Source: Pedobacter nutrimenti (lineage in GTDB: Bacteria > Bacteroidota > Bacteroidia > Sphingobacteriales > Sphingobacteriaceae). Taken from it: a stretch of 64,000 bases of DNA. A program made the position numbers and the translations under genes. Shown piece by piece: positions 1-9,800 of the stretch (position 1 is its first letter; each line of letters starts with the position of its first letter). A model generated the notes under the pieces. It had not been told where the DNA came from, searched no databases, and was given only the letters and a program-made list of their open reading frames with translations. The DNA lies in contig NZ_QKLU01000008.1 in the NCBI RefSeq assembly GCF_003208655.1, positions 62,001 through 126,000 on the forward strand, given 5' to 3'.

Positions 1-1892
1 TTCGCGATATCCAGGTCCTGCGCGCGAAAGGGGACTTCAAACTTTTTAAACCGGACACAGACAAGCCCCTTATTTGTACTCATCCATAGCCTGCCTTGGT
101 GGTCTTCTGCTATTTTGTGAATGGTATTGTTCCGTATGCCCACTGCCTCTGTTATTGCGTAGAATTTCTTTGTTGCAGGATCAAAATAGTTTAATCCTCC
201 GCCATCCGTACCAATCCAAAGCCTTTTTTTAGCATCTTTATAGATACTTAAAATCGCGCTGTTGGTGAGGCCATCTTTTTTCCCTTCATTAAATTGATAG
301 ATCTCAAAAGTCTGTTTATTGATGTCAAGTCGGTTAATTCCTGAGGATTTGGTGCCGATCCATAAATCGTTGCCATCTCGAAATAGAGCAGTGATATTTG
401 CGGAACTGATGTGCTTTTTGGAGTGTCTGACAGGTAAGTAATGGCCGGTAACCTTATTGCTTTGAAGGTAATACAGGCCGGCAAAATTTGTACCTACCCA
501 AATCCCGCTGCTGTCCCTTAATAAAACATAATTTTGGATCAACCCTTTGGCTGCAGGTGTATCGATCAGATTAATATCATTGAATTTATGAAGTTTTTTG
601 TCAAAAATCTTCAGTCCGTTTCCTGTACCGACCCAAAGGTATCTTTTATCAGCATGGTCCGATATCGCCTTTACATTATTGCTTAACAGTTCATCGTCTG
701 CTCCTTTGTGTATAGAATAGACCTGGTTTTCTGTAAGTTTCTCATTCATATGGTTTAAACCGCCCATATCTGTCCCGATCCAGAAGGAACCATCAGTGTC
801 CTGCCGGATAGTGTTCACAATTTCCGATGATAAGCCTGTATTTTTCCCTTGTTTACGGCCCAGGTTAAAAAAATTATCAGATTGGCTATACACCACATTC
901 ACACCTCCGTTATAGATACCAAGCCATATACTTCCTTCTTTATCCCTTGTGATACACCGTACGGAATTTTGACTTAAAGATGCAGGATCATCGGGGTCAT
1001 GTTTATAAGCATTTAGGAGATGATCCTGCAAACTGATGGTATTCAGGCCATCTTTGGTTCCAACCCACAGTTTGTTTTCCATTTCAGCAAGGCACCTGAC
1101 CGTATTGCCCAGTAAACCATTGTTTTTATGGTAATTGACCACTGCCCGTGTTTTGGCGTTAAAGAAAAACAAACCTTCGGTTTCTGTGGCAATCCAAAAA
1201 TTGCCCGCACTGTCGTTGAGCACACTTCTTACGGCAGCATTGGACAGCTTATTGCTCAGGGGCTGGGGAATTGGTAGAAAAGTGCCATTTTTCGGATCGT
1301 AAATGTGAAGTGACCGGGCAGCACCTATCCACAGATGTCCATAGCTGTCTATGCTAAGGCTCTGGATTTTGTCATTACAAATATTTGTTTTAGTAAATAA
1401 ACCTGCAAGGGGGCGTGTTGTGGAAGGGACATATTGAAACAGACCAATATTTGTCCCGATCCAAATGATGCCGGTTTTATCCTCCACAAGATCAAACACT
1501 GTATATTTCATTGGAGGGCCGGAAAGTTTATAACGGACAAACTGATCTGTTTTCCTGTTGTACCGGTTGACCCCGTTCAGCGTCCCTACCCAAAGGTCAC
1601 CATTTCGGTCTTCCACCAGCTTATTGACCTGGTTACTGCTTAAACTTCCCGGGTTCGCCGGATCATTCTTATAGGTAATGAATTCGGTCCCCGTGAATTT
1701 ACTTAACCCATCAAATGTGCCGATCCATATCTGGCCTTTTTTATCCTGCAGAATACTCATTGCCGTATTTTGGGCAAGCCCGTTATCTACATTTATCCTT
1801 TTAAAGACCAATGATTTTTGCGCTAACAAATGTTCACTGCAAAAAAACATGATCCAGACAAATAAAATATGCTTCAGTATTCTTCTGCCCAT
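1..1892 (-). CDS. Reg_prop two-component regulator propeller protein, N-terminal part (probable hybrid sensor kinase), cut by window edge
   Basis: The minus frame is open from an ATG at 1892 to the window edge, about 630 residues with no stop. It starts with a signal peptide (basic MGRRILKH, a hydrophobic stretch, then LLAQ), so the visible part should be periplasmic. About thirteen copies of the Reg_prop repeat follow, seen as IWIGTFDGL, LWVGTLNGV, IWIGTNIGL, LWVGTKDGL, FWIGTDMGGL, LWIGTDGGGL and similar. Such repeats form the two seven-bladed propellers of hybrid two-component systems (HTCS), which in Bacteroidota sense glycans or other ligands. The Y_Y_Y, histidine kinase, receiver and AraC-type domains would lie beyond the left edge and cannot be seen, so the kinase assignment is inferred. 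A well-formed promoter lies just upstream. No polysaccharide-use genes lie next to it in this window. Confidence 0.88.
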   Translation of the reverse strand, partial: MGRRILKHILFVWIMFFCSEHLLAQKSLVFKRINVDNGLAQNTAMSILQDKKGQIWIGTFDGLSKFTGTEFITYKNDPANPGSLSSNQVNKLVEDRNGDLWVGTLNGVNRYNRKTDQFVRYKLSGPPMKYTVFDLVEDKTGIIWIGTNIGLFQYVPSTTRPLAGLFTKTNICNDKIQSLSIDSYGHLWIGAARSLHIYDPKNGTFLPIPQPLSNKLSNAAVRSVLNDSAGNFWIATETEGLFFFNAKTRAVVNYHKNNGLLGNTVRCLAEMENKLWVGTKDGLNTISLQDHLLNAYKHDPDDPASLSQNSVRCITRDKEGSIWLGIYNGGVNVVYSQSDNFFNLGRKQGKNTGLSSEIVNTIRQDTDGSFWIGTDMGGLNHMNEKLTENQVYSIHKGADDELLSNNVKAISDHADKRYLWVGTGNGLKIFDKKLHKFNDINLIDTPAAKGLIQNYVLLRDSSGIWVGTNFAGLYYLQSNKVTGHYLPVRHSKKHISSANITALFRDGNDLWIGTKSSGINRLDINKQTFEIYQFNEGKKDGLTNSAILSIYKDAKKRLWIGTDGGGLNYFDPATKKFYAITEAVGIRNNTIHKIAEDHQGRLWMSTNKGLVCVRFKKFEVPFRAQDLDIA

Positions 1893-1940
1893 TTAGTCGT
1901 GGTCTATTCCAAATTAAAGGAATGTGGTTGATTGGTTACA

Positions 1941-1973
1941 CAAATCTAATCATAACTAACTGAAATTATCAAA
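1941..1973 (-). promoter_or_regulatory. Bacteroidota-type promoter of the Reg_prop sensor gene
   Basis: On the minus strand TTTG (1973-1970) is followed after 21 bases by TAGATTTG (1948-1941), close to the Bacteroidota consensus TTTG-N19-TAnnTTTG. The predicted transcription start is near 1935, giving a leader of about 43 bases, longer than most others in this window. Confidence 0.55.
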
Positions 1974-2128
1974 GCCCTGGTTTGTAGAAACTATACAGGA
2001 AAACACGAAGGTCACCTATGCGCTGCTCCCTGATGGCCTCATTGTGTATTTACTATCTGCCCTCTGATGAAGGCTAAAATCCATTTCTTCTTTGCCGGTG
2101 AGATACAGAAGGACAAAAGTTCATGAAG

Positions 2129-2965
2129 TTATTGTTTTAACTTTTCCAACGCTGTTTTTAAGTCCATTCTGGGATCCTTGAGCAATAAGGCGCCAATTCG
2201 CTCATACATGGGGTTTCCCTTGTTTTCGGCCACTGTTTTAGAGGGAAAAACTTTACCCCCGAACTCGGTATTCATATTCCAGTTTAATCTAAATTTCAGT
2301 TCTCTTTCTGTTTTGTCAGTTGCCGTTACATATTTTAAAACATCATAATTTAATTTATTGATGTTTTGCAGGGATTGTCCAACAACCTGTAGCCTTTCCC
2401 CTTGATGGATCAGCTTCCTGGTGATCAGATATTCCTGGGTGATGGAATTCACCACATATTCATCCATGATAACTGGAGATAAATAATTTTTATTTAAATC
2501 GGCGTATTTAATATAGAATGACCAAAGACAAGCATCTTTAAGGGTGGCCGCGATGGCTTTGTTGTCGGGATAAAGTTCGTTCGCTTCCAGACCGGTCTGG
2601 TAGGCCTTTTCAAAATCCTGTTTATAGGTATAGGCTTCTATTAACCGGGCATAAGACATTTCTCTGGTTTTATTTACGTTAGTTGTATTTAAACGGACTG
2701 CCTTTTCCAGATAATAAATTGCTGAATCCTGTTGCCGGGCTTCCGAATATAAAACACCTAAAAAATGATAAGCCCCATGAAAATCGGGCATTTTTGCAAT
2801 GCTGATCATCATGTCGTTTTTTGCCTGTGTGCTGTTGACAGACATGGCCTTTAAACCGTTGAAAAATTCGGCAGGTGGCTGTTGCGCAAAAACAGTGTTC
2901 AGGTTGCCTAATAGAACGGTAAAGATGATGGTTAGGGCAGCAGAAAGAGTAATTCCTTTATTCAT
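2129..2965 (-). CDS. Secreted TPR-containing protein of unknown function
   Basis: This 278-residue protein has a Sec signal peptide (MNKGITLSAALTII, ending VFAQQ), so it is exported. Residues about 60-140 look like tetratricopeptide repeats: alternating amphipathic helices with the pattern GVLYSEARQQDSAIYYLEKA, then YARLIEAYTYKQDFEKAYQTG and a following LYPD turn. TPRs are protein-protein interaction scaffolds. The C-terminal half has no motif I recognise. The gene lies 236 bases upstream of the Reg_prop sensor in the same direction, so a shared role in sensing is possible but not shown. The start is the first ATG and gives a well-formed signal peptide. Confidence 0.8.
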   Translation of the reverse strand: MNKGITLSAALTIIFTVLLGNLNTVFAQQPPAEFFNGLKAMSVNSTQAKNDMMISIAKMPDFHGAYHFLGVLYSEARQQDSAIYYLEKAVRLNTTNVNKTREMSYARLIEAYTYKQDFEKAYQTGLEANELYPDNKAIAATLKDACLWSFYIKYADLNKNYLSPVIMDEYVVNSITQEYLITRKLIHQGERLQVVGQSLQNINKLNYDVLKYVTATDKTERELKFRLNWNMNTEFGGKVFPSKTVAENKGNPMYERIGALLLKDPRMDLKTALEKLKQ

Positions 2966-3077
2966 AATCGCGTTTTTATTAGAGATGCCTAAAACCTGAA
3001 GTTTCCATAAGGTTTAATGTTAAACTGAAATATATGGTATGATCTGCAATTGTAATTATGCTTGAAGTATGGAATCT

Positions 3078-3280
3078 TTTGTGAAAATTGATTTGAATTC
3101 GTATCTTGTTTAGAGCTAAAAACAGAATTGGACCGGGACTTAAAGGATCCCGGAAAAGGGCTCTAGGTTTGTCAGGTAACTCAGCCGATCCTAAGCTTAG
3201 TCTGCGCCGGCCCTGCGCCGTATCTTGTCCGACAAGATCCATCCAAAAGACAACCAACAGTTATACCCGGCCGGGTTTTT
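3078..3280 (+). ncRNA. Candidate structured small RNA with its own promoter (speculative)
   Basis: This is the notable part of the 498-base gap 2966-3463. TTTG (3078-3081) and TATCTTG (3102-3108) are 20 bases apart and resemble a promoter, with the second box one T short of consensus. Downstream is a nested stem, TAGAGC (3111-3116) with GCTCTA (3160-3165), enclosing CCGGGA (3133-3138) with TCCCGG (3148-3153). Then come the palindrome CTAAGCTTAG (3191-3200), the inverted pair ATCTTGTC (3222-3229) and GACAAGAT (3231-3238), and ACCCGGCCGGGT (3265-3276) followed by five Ts, which could be a weak terminator. The stretch is more GC-rich than its surroundings. No family was recognised, and the short frames on both strands do not look coding. 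Confidence 0.3.
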
Positions 3281-3436
3281 ACATAAGGCAGCTGTAGGCG
3301 CTGCTTTAAACCCCCGTTCGCTTCAAAAAAATCAACTCAAAAATTCGTGGCCTGCTGTATAAATTTCTTTGTATGTGCTGTCCTGGGCTTAACAATAACT
3401 TAAAGATAGAAGCCCACTGACGTAATACTGCCCCGA

Positions 3437-3444
3437 TAGTTTTG
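3437..3444 (+). promoter_or_regulatory. -7 promoter box of the TonB receptor gene
   Basis: TAGTTTTG matches TAnnTTTG and ends 19 bases before the ATG at 3464. No clear -33 box is visible. The implied leader is about 14 bases, too short for a riboswitch. Confidence 0.5.
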
Positions 3445-3463
3445 CGGAAATTTATTTATTCCT

Positions 3464-6400
3464 ATGAAAAGAAAATTACAGTTTTTAATCACATTTTGTG
3501 TGATGATGCTGAGCTGGCATTTTGTCCGGGCCCAGAATGAAACTACCGCCTCCATTAGTGGTATGGTGAGTGATCCGGGAGGGATTATTGCGGGGGCAAC
3601 GGTGGTCGCCAGGCATGAACCTTCAGGAACCGTTTATAAAACGACCACAAGACCAGACGGAAGGTACAATTTACCAAGTATGCGCATCGGTGGTCCTTAC
3701 ACCATCAGCGTGTCTTACGTGGGTTTTAAAACACAAACCGAAAGCGTACAAAAACTGGCTTTAGGTCAAAACTATACCGTAAACGTAAAATTAAATTCAG
3801 ACAATACCACCTTATCGGAAGTGGCCATTGTAGGTACACAAAACAAAGTGTTTAATTCTTCAAGGACCGGGGCTTCACAGAATATTTCCAGAACGCAGAT
3901 TCAAAATTTACCTACCCTGAACAGGAGTTTTGTGGATTTTGTAAAGCTGACCCCTCAGTTTTCCCTGCAGTTCGGTAACCCAAGTTTTGCCGGAAGAAGT
4001 AATGTGGCGAATAACTTTACCGTAGACGGTGCGCTGTTTAACAATGCCTTTGGACTTCAGGGGACTATTGGCAGCCAAACCAATTCCCAGCCCATCAATA
4101 TGGACGCCTTTGAAGAAATTTCTGTAAATATTGCCCCTTATGATGTTCGCCAGAGCGGTTTTACCGGTGCGGCCATTAATGCAGTAACCCGTAGTGGTAC
4201 CAACGAATTTCAGGGCTCCTTAAATGGTTATTACAGAAATCAGGACCTGGTGAGTGAAAAGATCTATACCGGGGCAAAATCACCGGTATCTAATTTTAAC
4301 CTGAAAGGTTATGGCTTTACTTTTGGCGGCCCCATTATCAAAAACAAATTGTTTTTCTTTTTAAGCGGGGAATTGGAAAGAAGAATAGACCCTGCAACCA
4401 ATTTTATTGCTTCCCGTAATGGAAGTACAGGTGCAAATGTGGCCAGGGTAAAAGGCGAGGATCTGGATGCACTATCTGCCTATTTGAATACCTTGGGTTA
4501 CAATCCTGGACCTTACGAAAACTATCCTTTGAACCAGCGCAGTGATAAATTCTCTGTAAAAATCGATTACAACATCGATAGCAAAAATACATTGAGTTTA
4601 AAATATTTCTATTTCAGGTCCTTTAAAGACATTTTACCAAGTAATGCAGGCGCGCCAATTGGTGGTCGTCAGCCTTCCCAGTCTTCGCTCCCCTTTCAGT
4701 CGGCCGGATATGGGATCAACAACAATATGGACAACGTAAACTTAGAGTTCCGGACCAGGTTTAGCAACAAAATCTCTAACCAGGTTACTTTAGGTTATAA
4801 CAAGATGCGCGATTTCAGGGAATCAAAAGGAGGCAATCCTTTTCCACTGGTAGATATTTTGGGTGTCGGCGGAACTTCTTACACTGCTTTTGGCTACGAG
4901 CCTTTTACGGCATTTAATACTTTAAATACAGACGTTCTGCAATTTACCGATAACCTGAACATTTATGCAGGTGCCCATGAAATTACCCTGGGTGTAAATT
5001 TTGAACATTATAAAACGTTAAATGGTTTTGCACCAAATTACTACGGGGCTTATACCTTTAACAGCCTGGATGATTTTTACAACAGCGCAAAAAACGGGGT
5101 CTCCAATGCAACCAGGTACCAGATTCAGTACTCCGTTTTACCTGATGGTTCCTTCCCTTACGCCCAAATCAAAGCAAATATGTTTGGTTTTTATGCGCAG
5201 GATGCCTACTCGGTCAGTAACGAACTCAAAGTTACCGCAGGTTTAAGGGTAGATGTACCTGTCATCTCTGCAGGTCAGGACATCACGAATCAAAATGTAG
5301 CCAACCTGAGCTTTTATAACGGTGAAAAAATAGATGTGAGCAAGTATCCTAAAACGTCCCTGCTCTGGTCCCCAAGATTGGGTTTTAACTGGAATGTAAA
5401 CAATGAAGGACAGACCCAGGTAAGGGGTGGAACGGGGATCTTTACAGGTCGTCCGCCATTGGTTTGGATTTCTAATCAGGCCGGTAATAACGGCGCGCAG
5501 TTTGGTTCTGAGAATACTCCAAACCCAACCAACCGTCCTTTTACGCCAGATGTGAATGCCTATAGAAATCCGACAAAAGCAACCGCAGAGAGTAATGCCA
5601 GTTACAACCTGGCGGTAACGGCAAACAATTTTAAATTTCCTCAGGTATGGAGAAGCAACCTGGCCGTAGACCAAAAATTACCCGGTGGCGTTACCGCTAC
5701 TCTTGAAGCCTTATACGCCAAAGATTTGAATGCGGTTTATTTTAGAAATGCAAATTTAAACACCGATGCTTATACCCCATTGCTGGGTGCAGATAACCGC
5801 CCAAGGTATAATTCGCCACAAATTTATGGGGGAGGAGTGAAACCAACGCCTCAAAATCCGAAAATTTCTGAAGCCGTGGTGATGGACAACACCAGCAAAG
5901 GGTACAGCTATACCATAACGGGGATGCTGCAAAAAGAATTCAAAAGTGGGTTCTATGCAAGCCTGGGTTATACATTTACCGATTCCCGTTCTGTAAATGA
6001 CGGGGGTACCGTAGCCCAGAACATGTGGCGTGACCGCTTTGTTTCCAGCAACCCAAATGCGAATGATCTTTCTTATTCCGGCTTTATGGTTAGAAACCGC
6101 CTCATCGCTTCACTGGCCTACAGGAAAGAATATCTCGGACATCTGGGCACCACAATTTCCCTGTTTTATCAATTGCAAAATGGTCCGCGGAGTTCTTATA
6201 CCTATGGTGGCGATTTAAACAACGATGGTTTAGTAACAAACGATCTGATTTATGTGCCGGCCAATCAAAGCGAAATTATGCTGGTTCCGGATAACCCGCG
6301 TGATACCCGTACGCCGAATCAAATGTGGGCACAACTGAACAGTTATATTTCGCAGGACGGCTACCTGAACTCCAGAAGAGGAAAATATGCAGAGCGGAAC

Positions 6401-6739
6401 GGTTTGGTGAATCCTTTTATCGGAACACTGGATGTACGGATTGCCCAGGACCTTTTCGCTTCTTTAAACAACAAAAAACATTCCCTGCAATTGACATTTG
6501 ATATTTTTAACCTTGGAAACCTGCTCAACACCAATTGGGGTGTATCAAAGGTGGCCAATCGGGCCAATGGTCTTTTGTCCTATAAAGCCATAGATCCGGC
6601 TTCAGGAAAACCAACTTTCTCCTTCCCTTACCTGGATGATGTGAACCAGATTCCTTTGGTCAATACGTTTTCCAACAATGTGGATGAAAATTCCAGATGG
6701 AGGATACAGCTTGGTTTAAGGTATAGATTTAATCAATAG
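3464..6739 (+). CDS. Oar-like TonB-dependent outer membrane receptor with carboxypeptidase-regulatory domain
   Basis: This 1091-residue protein begins with a signal peptide (MKRKLQFLITFCVMM, ending VRAQ). Residues about 28-110 form a carboxypeptidase-regulatory-like beta sandwich (ISGMVSDPGG, TTRPDGRYNL, VSYVGFKTQT). A plug region follows (about 125-240, with RTGASQNISRTQIQNLPTL), then a long region of alternating beta strands and aromatic residues typical of a 22-strand TonB barrel, ending GLRYRFNQ. The layout matches Oar-type receptors, which import substrates across the outer membrane using TonB energy. No SusD-like lipoprotein is adjacent, so a SusC/SusD glycan pair is not indicated and the substrate is unknown. 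It is transcribed alone, between its own -7 box and a strong terminator. Confidence 0.9.
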   Translation: MKRKLQFLITFCVMMLSWHFVRAQNETTASISGMVSDPGGIIAGATVVARHEPSGTVYKTTTRPDGRYNLPSMRIGGPYTISVSYVGFKTQTESVQKLALGQNYTVNVKLNSDNTTLSEVAIVGTQNKVFNSSRTGASQNISRTQIQNLPTLNRSFVDFVKLTPQFSLQFGNPSFAGRSNVANNFTVDGALFNNAFGLQGTIGSQTNSQPINMDAFEEISVNIAPYDVRQSGFTGAAINAVTRSGTNEFQGSLNGYYRNQDLVSEKIYTGAKSPVSNFNLKGYGFTFGGPIIKNKLFFFLSGELERRIDPATNFIASRNGSTGANVARVKGEDLDALSAYLNTLGYNPGPYENYPLNQRSDKFSVKIDYNIDSKNTLSLKYFYFRSFKDILPSNAGAPIGGRQPSQSSLPFQSAGYGINNNMDNVNLEFRTRFSNKISNQVTLGYNKMRDFRESKGGNPFPLVDILGVGGTSYTAFGYEPFTAFNTLNTDVLQFTDNLNIYAGAHEITLGVNFEHYKTLNGFAPNYYGAYTFNSLDDFYNSAKNGVSNATRYQIQYSVLPDGSFPYAQIKANMFGFYAQDAYSVSNELKVTAGLRVDVPVISAGQDITNQNVANLSFYNGEKIDVSKYPKTSLLWSPRLGFNWNVNNEGQTQVRGGTGIFTGRPPLVWISNQAGNNGAQFGSENTPNPTNRPFTPDVNAYRNPTKATAESNASYNLAVTANNFKFPQVWRSNLAVDQKLPGGVTATLEALYAKDLNAVYFRNANLNTDAYTPLLGADNRPRYNSPQIYGGGVKPTPQNPKISEAVVMDNTSKGYSYTITGMLQKEFKSGFYASLGYTFTDSRSVNDGGTVAQNMWRDRFVSSNPNANDLSYSGFMVRNRLIASLAYRKEYLGHLGTTISLFYQLQNGPRSSYTYGGDLNNDGLVTNDLIYVPANQSEIMLVPDNPRDTRTPNQMWAQLNSYISQDGYLNSRRGKYAERNGLVNPFIGTLDVRIAQDLFASLNNKKHSLQLTFDIFNLGNLLNTNWGVSKVANRANGLLSYKAIDPASGKPTFSFPYLDDVNQIPLVNTFSNNVDENSRWRIQLGLRYRFNQ

Positions 6740-6760
6740 ATTTTTGAAATCGTATAGAGA

Positions 6761-6797
6761 ACCCTCCCTGCATTTGCAGCGGAGGGTTTTTCTTTTT
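6761..6797 (+). terminator. Rho-independent terminator after the TonB receptor
   Basis: ACCCTCC (6761-6767) pairs with GGAGGGT (6781-6787), with an inner CTGC/GCAG pairing, followed by a T-rich tract. Confidence 0.85.
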
Positions 6798-6823
6798 AGG
6801 AATTCAAACGGCGCTTAAAATCT

Positions 6824-6831
6824 TATCTTTG
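6824..6831 (+). promoter_or_regulatory. -7 promoter box of the SNF2 helicase gene
   Basis: TATCTTTG is an exact TAnnTTTG match that ends only 6 bases before the ATG at 6838. Transcription would begin at or next to the start codon, suggesting a leaderless mRNA. No good -33 box is visible. Confidence 0.5.
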
Positions 6832-6837
6832 AATCGT

Positions 6838-9800
6838 ATGCCCGAAAGAGAAGTCATTATTGAAAATTTTAATGCGAGTGAAGCGGATGGCCTGTTTATG
6901 GCCCGGCATGCCGGGCATTTAGGTGCAGAGGAACAGTTTTTTGAAGTCCAGGCCATAGATCCCGAACTGGGTTACGGTTTGTTTACCTGCAAAAGGGCCA
7001 GCTCAGGAACAAATTATGTCAGTGTGGCCCTGGAAATGAACAGTCTTCGTTTGGGCTGTGACTGCAAAAGTCCGGGGAAAAAGTTATGCATCCATCAGGC
7101 TCAGGTTCTTGGCAGTATTCTCCATAAAAGGGAGCTGCGAATTTTTTTTGACGCAAAGTTCAGGCATGAAGAATTGCGAAAGGTGGCAAAAGAATACGGA
7201 CTGGAAGAGGAAAAGCAGCTGGACGATTTTTTTACTCTGGAATACCAGTACAAGTCTGTAGAGATCAAACCCAGGGCGAAAGAATTGTTTAAAATAGGGC
7301 CCCAGGCCAGGGCTTCCTTAAAAGAAGCCTTGCTGCCTCAAAAGAGCGCTGTTCCGCAGCAGGCCATCTCTTCGGCTGCTTTGCGCAAACAAGTGCTGGT
7401 GTTTAGAAAACATAAATACTACAGCCATTTTTATGCAGAGCTCTATGAGGCAGAAAGCACGGGGAAAGGAAAAATTAAAAACCCTTTGGTACTGCTCAAT
7501 CCGATGGACCTGATCTGGAAAACAGAAGACAAAGATGAGCTGCGGTTTTACAGTGCGGTTTCCAGGTTCCGGCAAAGTTATGAAGAGGTTACGGATTCAG
7601 ACCTGGAAGCCTTAAAGGCACTCGTTAAAAATCCGGGCGTGCTGGAGGTTTATGAATTGGAGCAGGGCGCTAAAAATGTAACGGTCAATGCCCTGGAAAA
7701 GGTTCAGTTGAAAGCCCTGCACCTGGATATTCGTCTTAAGGTCGATCAAAGGGGCAATTTTTACGAGGTCACCGGAGAACTTTACCTCGACGACCATGCC
7801 TATCACCTGGAAAAATTGCAGCTGAAATACAAATACTTTCTGGATTACAACAAAACACTTTACCTGATTGACAACCCCGATTTTTTAAAGATGATCGATT
7901 TCTTTAAAAAACACAACAATAAGATTTTGATCCATCAAAGTGGTTTTGATGCCTTTCAGGAAAATATCCTGTCCAGACTGGAAGACCGCGTGCACATATC
8001 CTATGCCTATTTAAAGCCTGCAACCCCAAAACAGTTGCTGGAGAATAATTTTGATGTCCCCCGGGAAAAGATCATTTATTTGTCTGATGAAGGTGAATTT
8101 GTGCTGATTACCCCGGTCATGAAATATGGAAATGTAGAAGTTCCGGTCCTGAGTAAAAAGACCATTTATGCCATTGACAGCCGGGGAAACCCTTTTACGG
8201 TAAGTCGGGACCAGGATAAGGAGCTCCGGCTAACCTCTGTCCTGATCCGCCAGCACCCTCATTTTGAGGAGCAGCTGGAAATGAGTAATCATTTTTACCT
8301 TCATAGAAGCAGGTTTCTGGATAATGGGTGGTTTCTGGAGGCTTTTGAAGACTGGCAGAAAGAAGAGATCCAGGTGTTGGGTTTTAACGAGTTGAAAAAC
8401 AATAAGCTCAACCCCAATAAAGCGAAAATTGACATTAAAGTGCTCAGCGGGCTGGATTGGTTTGAAACAGCCGTTAGCCTCAGCTATGGCCAGCAGCAGG
8501 TTTCCCTGAAATACCTGCATAAATCCATTCGCGATAAAAATAAGTTTGTGCAGTTGGGGGATGGGACTCTTGGCCTTCTTCCACAGGAATGGATGGAGAA
8601 GTTTTCGGCTTATTTTAAGGCAGGGGAGCTGGCCGGGGAATGTATCCGTACCCCAAGGTCCAATTTCGGGACCATAGAAGAATTGTATGAACAAGAAGTC
8701 CTGTCAAAGGAAGTCCGGCTGGAACTTTCCATGTATAAAAAACGGCTGCGGAATTTTGAAAGCATAACAGAGGTCAGCATACCCAAAGGCCTGCAGGGTG
8801 AACTTCGGGCTTACCAGCGGCAGGGCCTGAACTGGCTCAATTTTTTGGATGAGTTTGGCTTTGGGGGTTGTTTAGCCGATGATATGGGGCTTGGTAAAAC
8901 CATCCAGATTATTGCTTTTATGCTGCTGCAAAAGGAAAAAGCAGAAAAGCTGCCAGCAAGTTTGCTGGTGCTGCCCACCACACTGATTTTCAATTGGCAG
9001 GCAGAGCTTGGTAAATTTGCACCCGGACTGAAAATATTAACGGTATATGGTACAGAAAGGGTAAAAGATATTGAGCCCTTTGAGCGGTATGATGTGGTCA
9101 TTACCTCCTACGGTACTTTGCTATATGACATCCGTTTTATGAAAAAGTACCTGTTTAATTATGTGTTTTTTGATGAATCACAGACCATTAAAAACCCTTC
9201 TTCACAACGCTACCAGGCAGCAGCCCTGTTGAAGGCCCGAAACCGGATTGTCATTACCGGGACGCCGGTAGAGAACAATACTTTTGACTTGTACGGACAG
9301 CTCTCGCTGGCCAGCCCGGGACTTTTAGGCTCGAGGCAGTTTTTTAAAGAACATTATTTTGTCCCCATAGATCAGTTTAAAGACAGTAAGAGGGCCCTGG
9401 AGCTGCAAAAGAAAATCCGCCCCTTTATTTTAAGGCGGACTAAAAAACAAGTGGCTTCCGAGCTTCCGGATAAAACGGAAATGGTGATTTATTGTGAAAT
9501 GGGAGAAGAGCAGCGCAAGGTATACGACTCTTACAGAAAAGAGTACAGGAATTATTTGCTGAACCAAAAAGAAGAAGACCTGTCCCGGCAGGGGATGCAT
9601 GTGCTTAAGGGCATGACCCTTTTAAGGCAAATTTGTAATTCTGCTGCGCTTTTGAAAGAAGATGTGTTTTACGGCGATGCTTCTTCCAAAATTGCCGTGC
9701 TGATGGAGGAAATAGAAGGGAAGGCGGCTCAGCATAAAATTCTGGTCTTTTCACAGTTTGTGGGTATGCTGGATCTGATCCGTAAGGAGCTGGATCAAAA

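Noticed and set aside
1434..1896. Plus-strand short frames near the start of the Reg_prop gene
   Set aside because: Shadows of the minus-strand propeller gene, which reads through the whole region without a stop.
3168..3188. Likeness of GTCAGGTAACTCAGCC to the SRP RNA core
   Set aside because: The invariant GGAAGG tetraloop region is missing and the flanking arms do not pair well.
2979..3297. Short open frames on both strands in the gap before the TonB receptor
   Set aside because: No signal peptide, motif or codon pattern; the region is better explained as structured non-coding DNA.
3380..3450. Cobalamin riboswitch before the TonB receptor, suggested by AGCCCACTGACG
   Set aside because: The B12 box and other conserved parts are absent, and the -7 box at 3437-3444 implies a leader too short to contain one.
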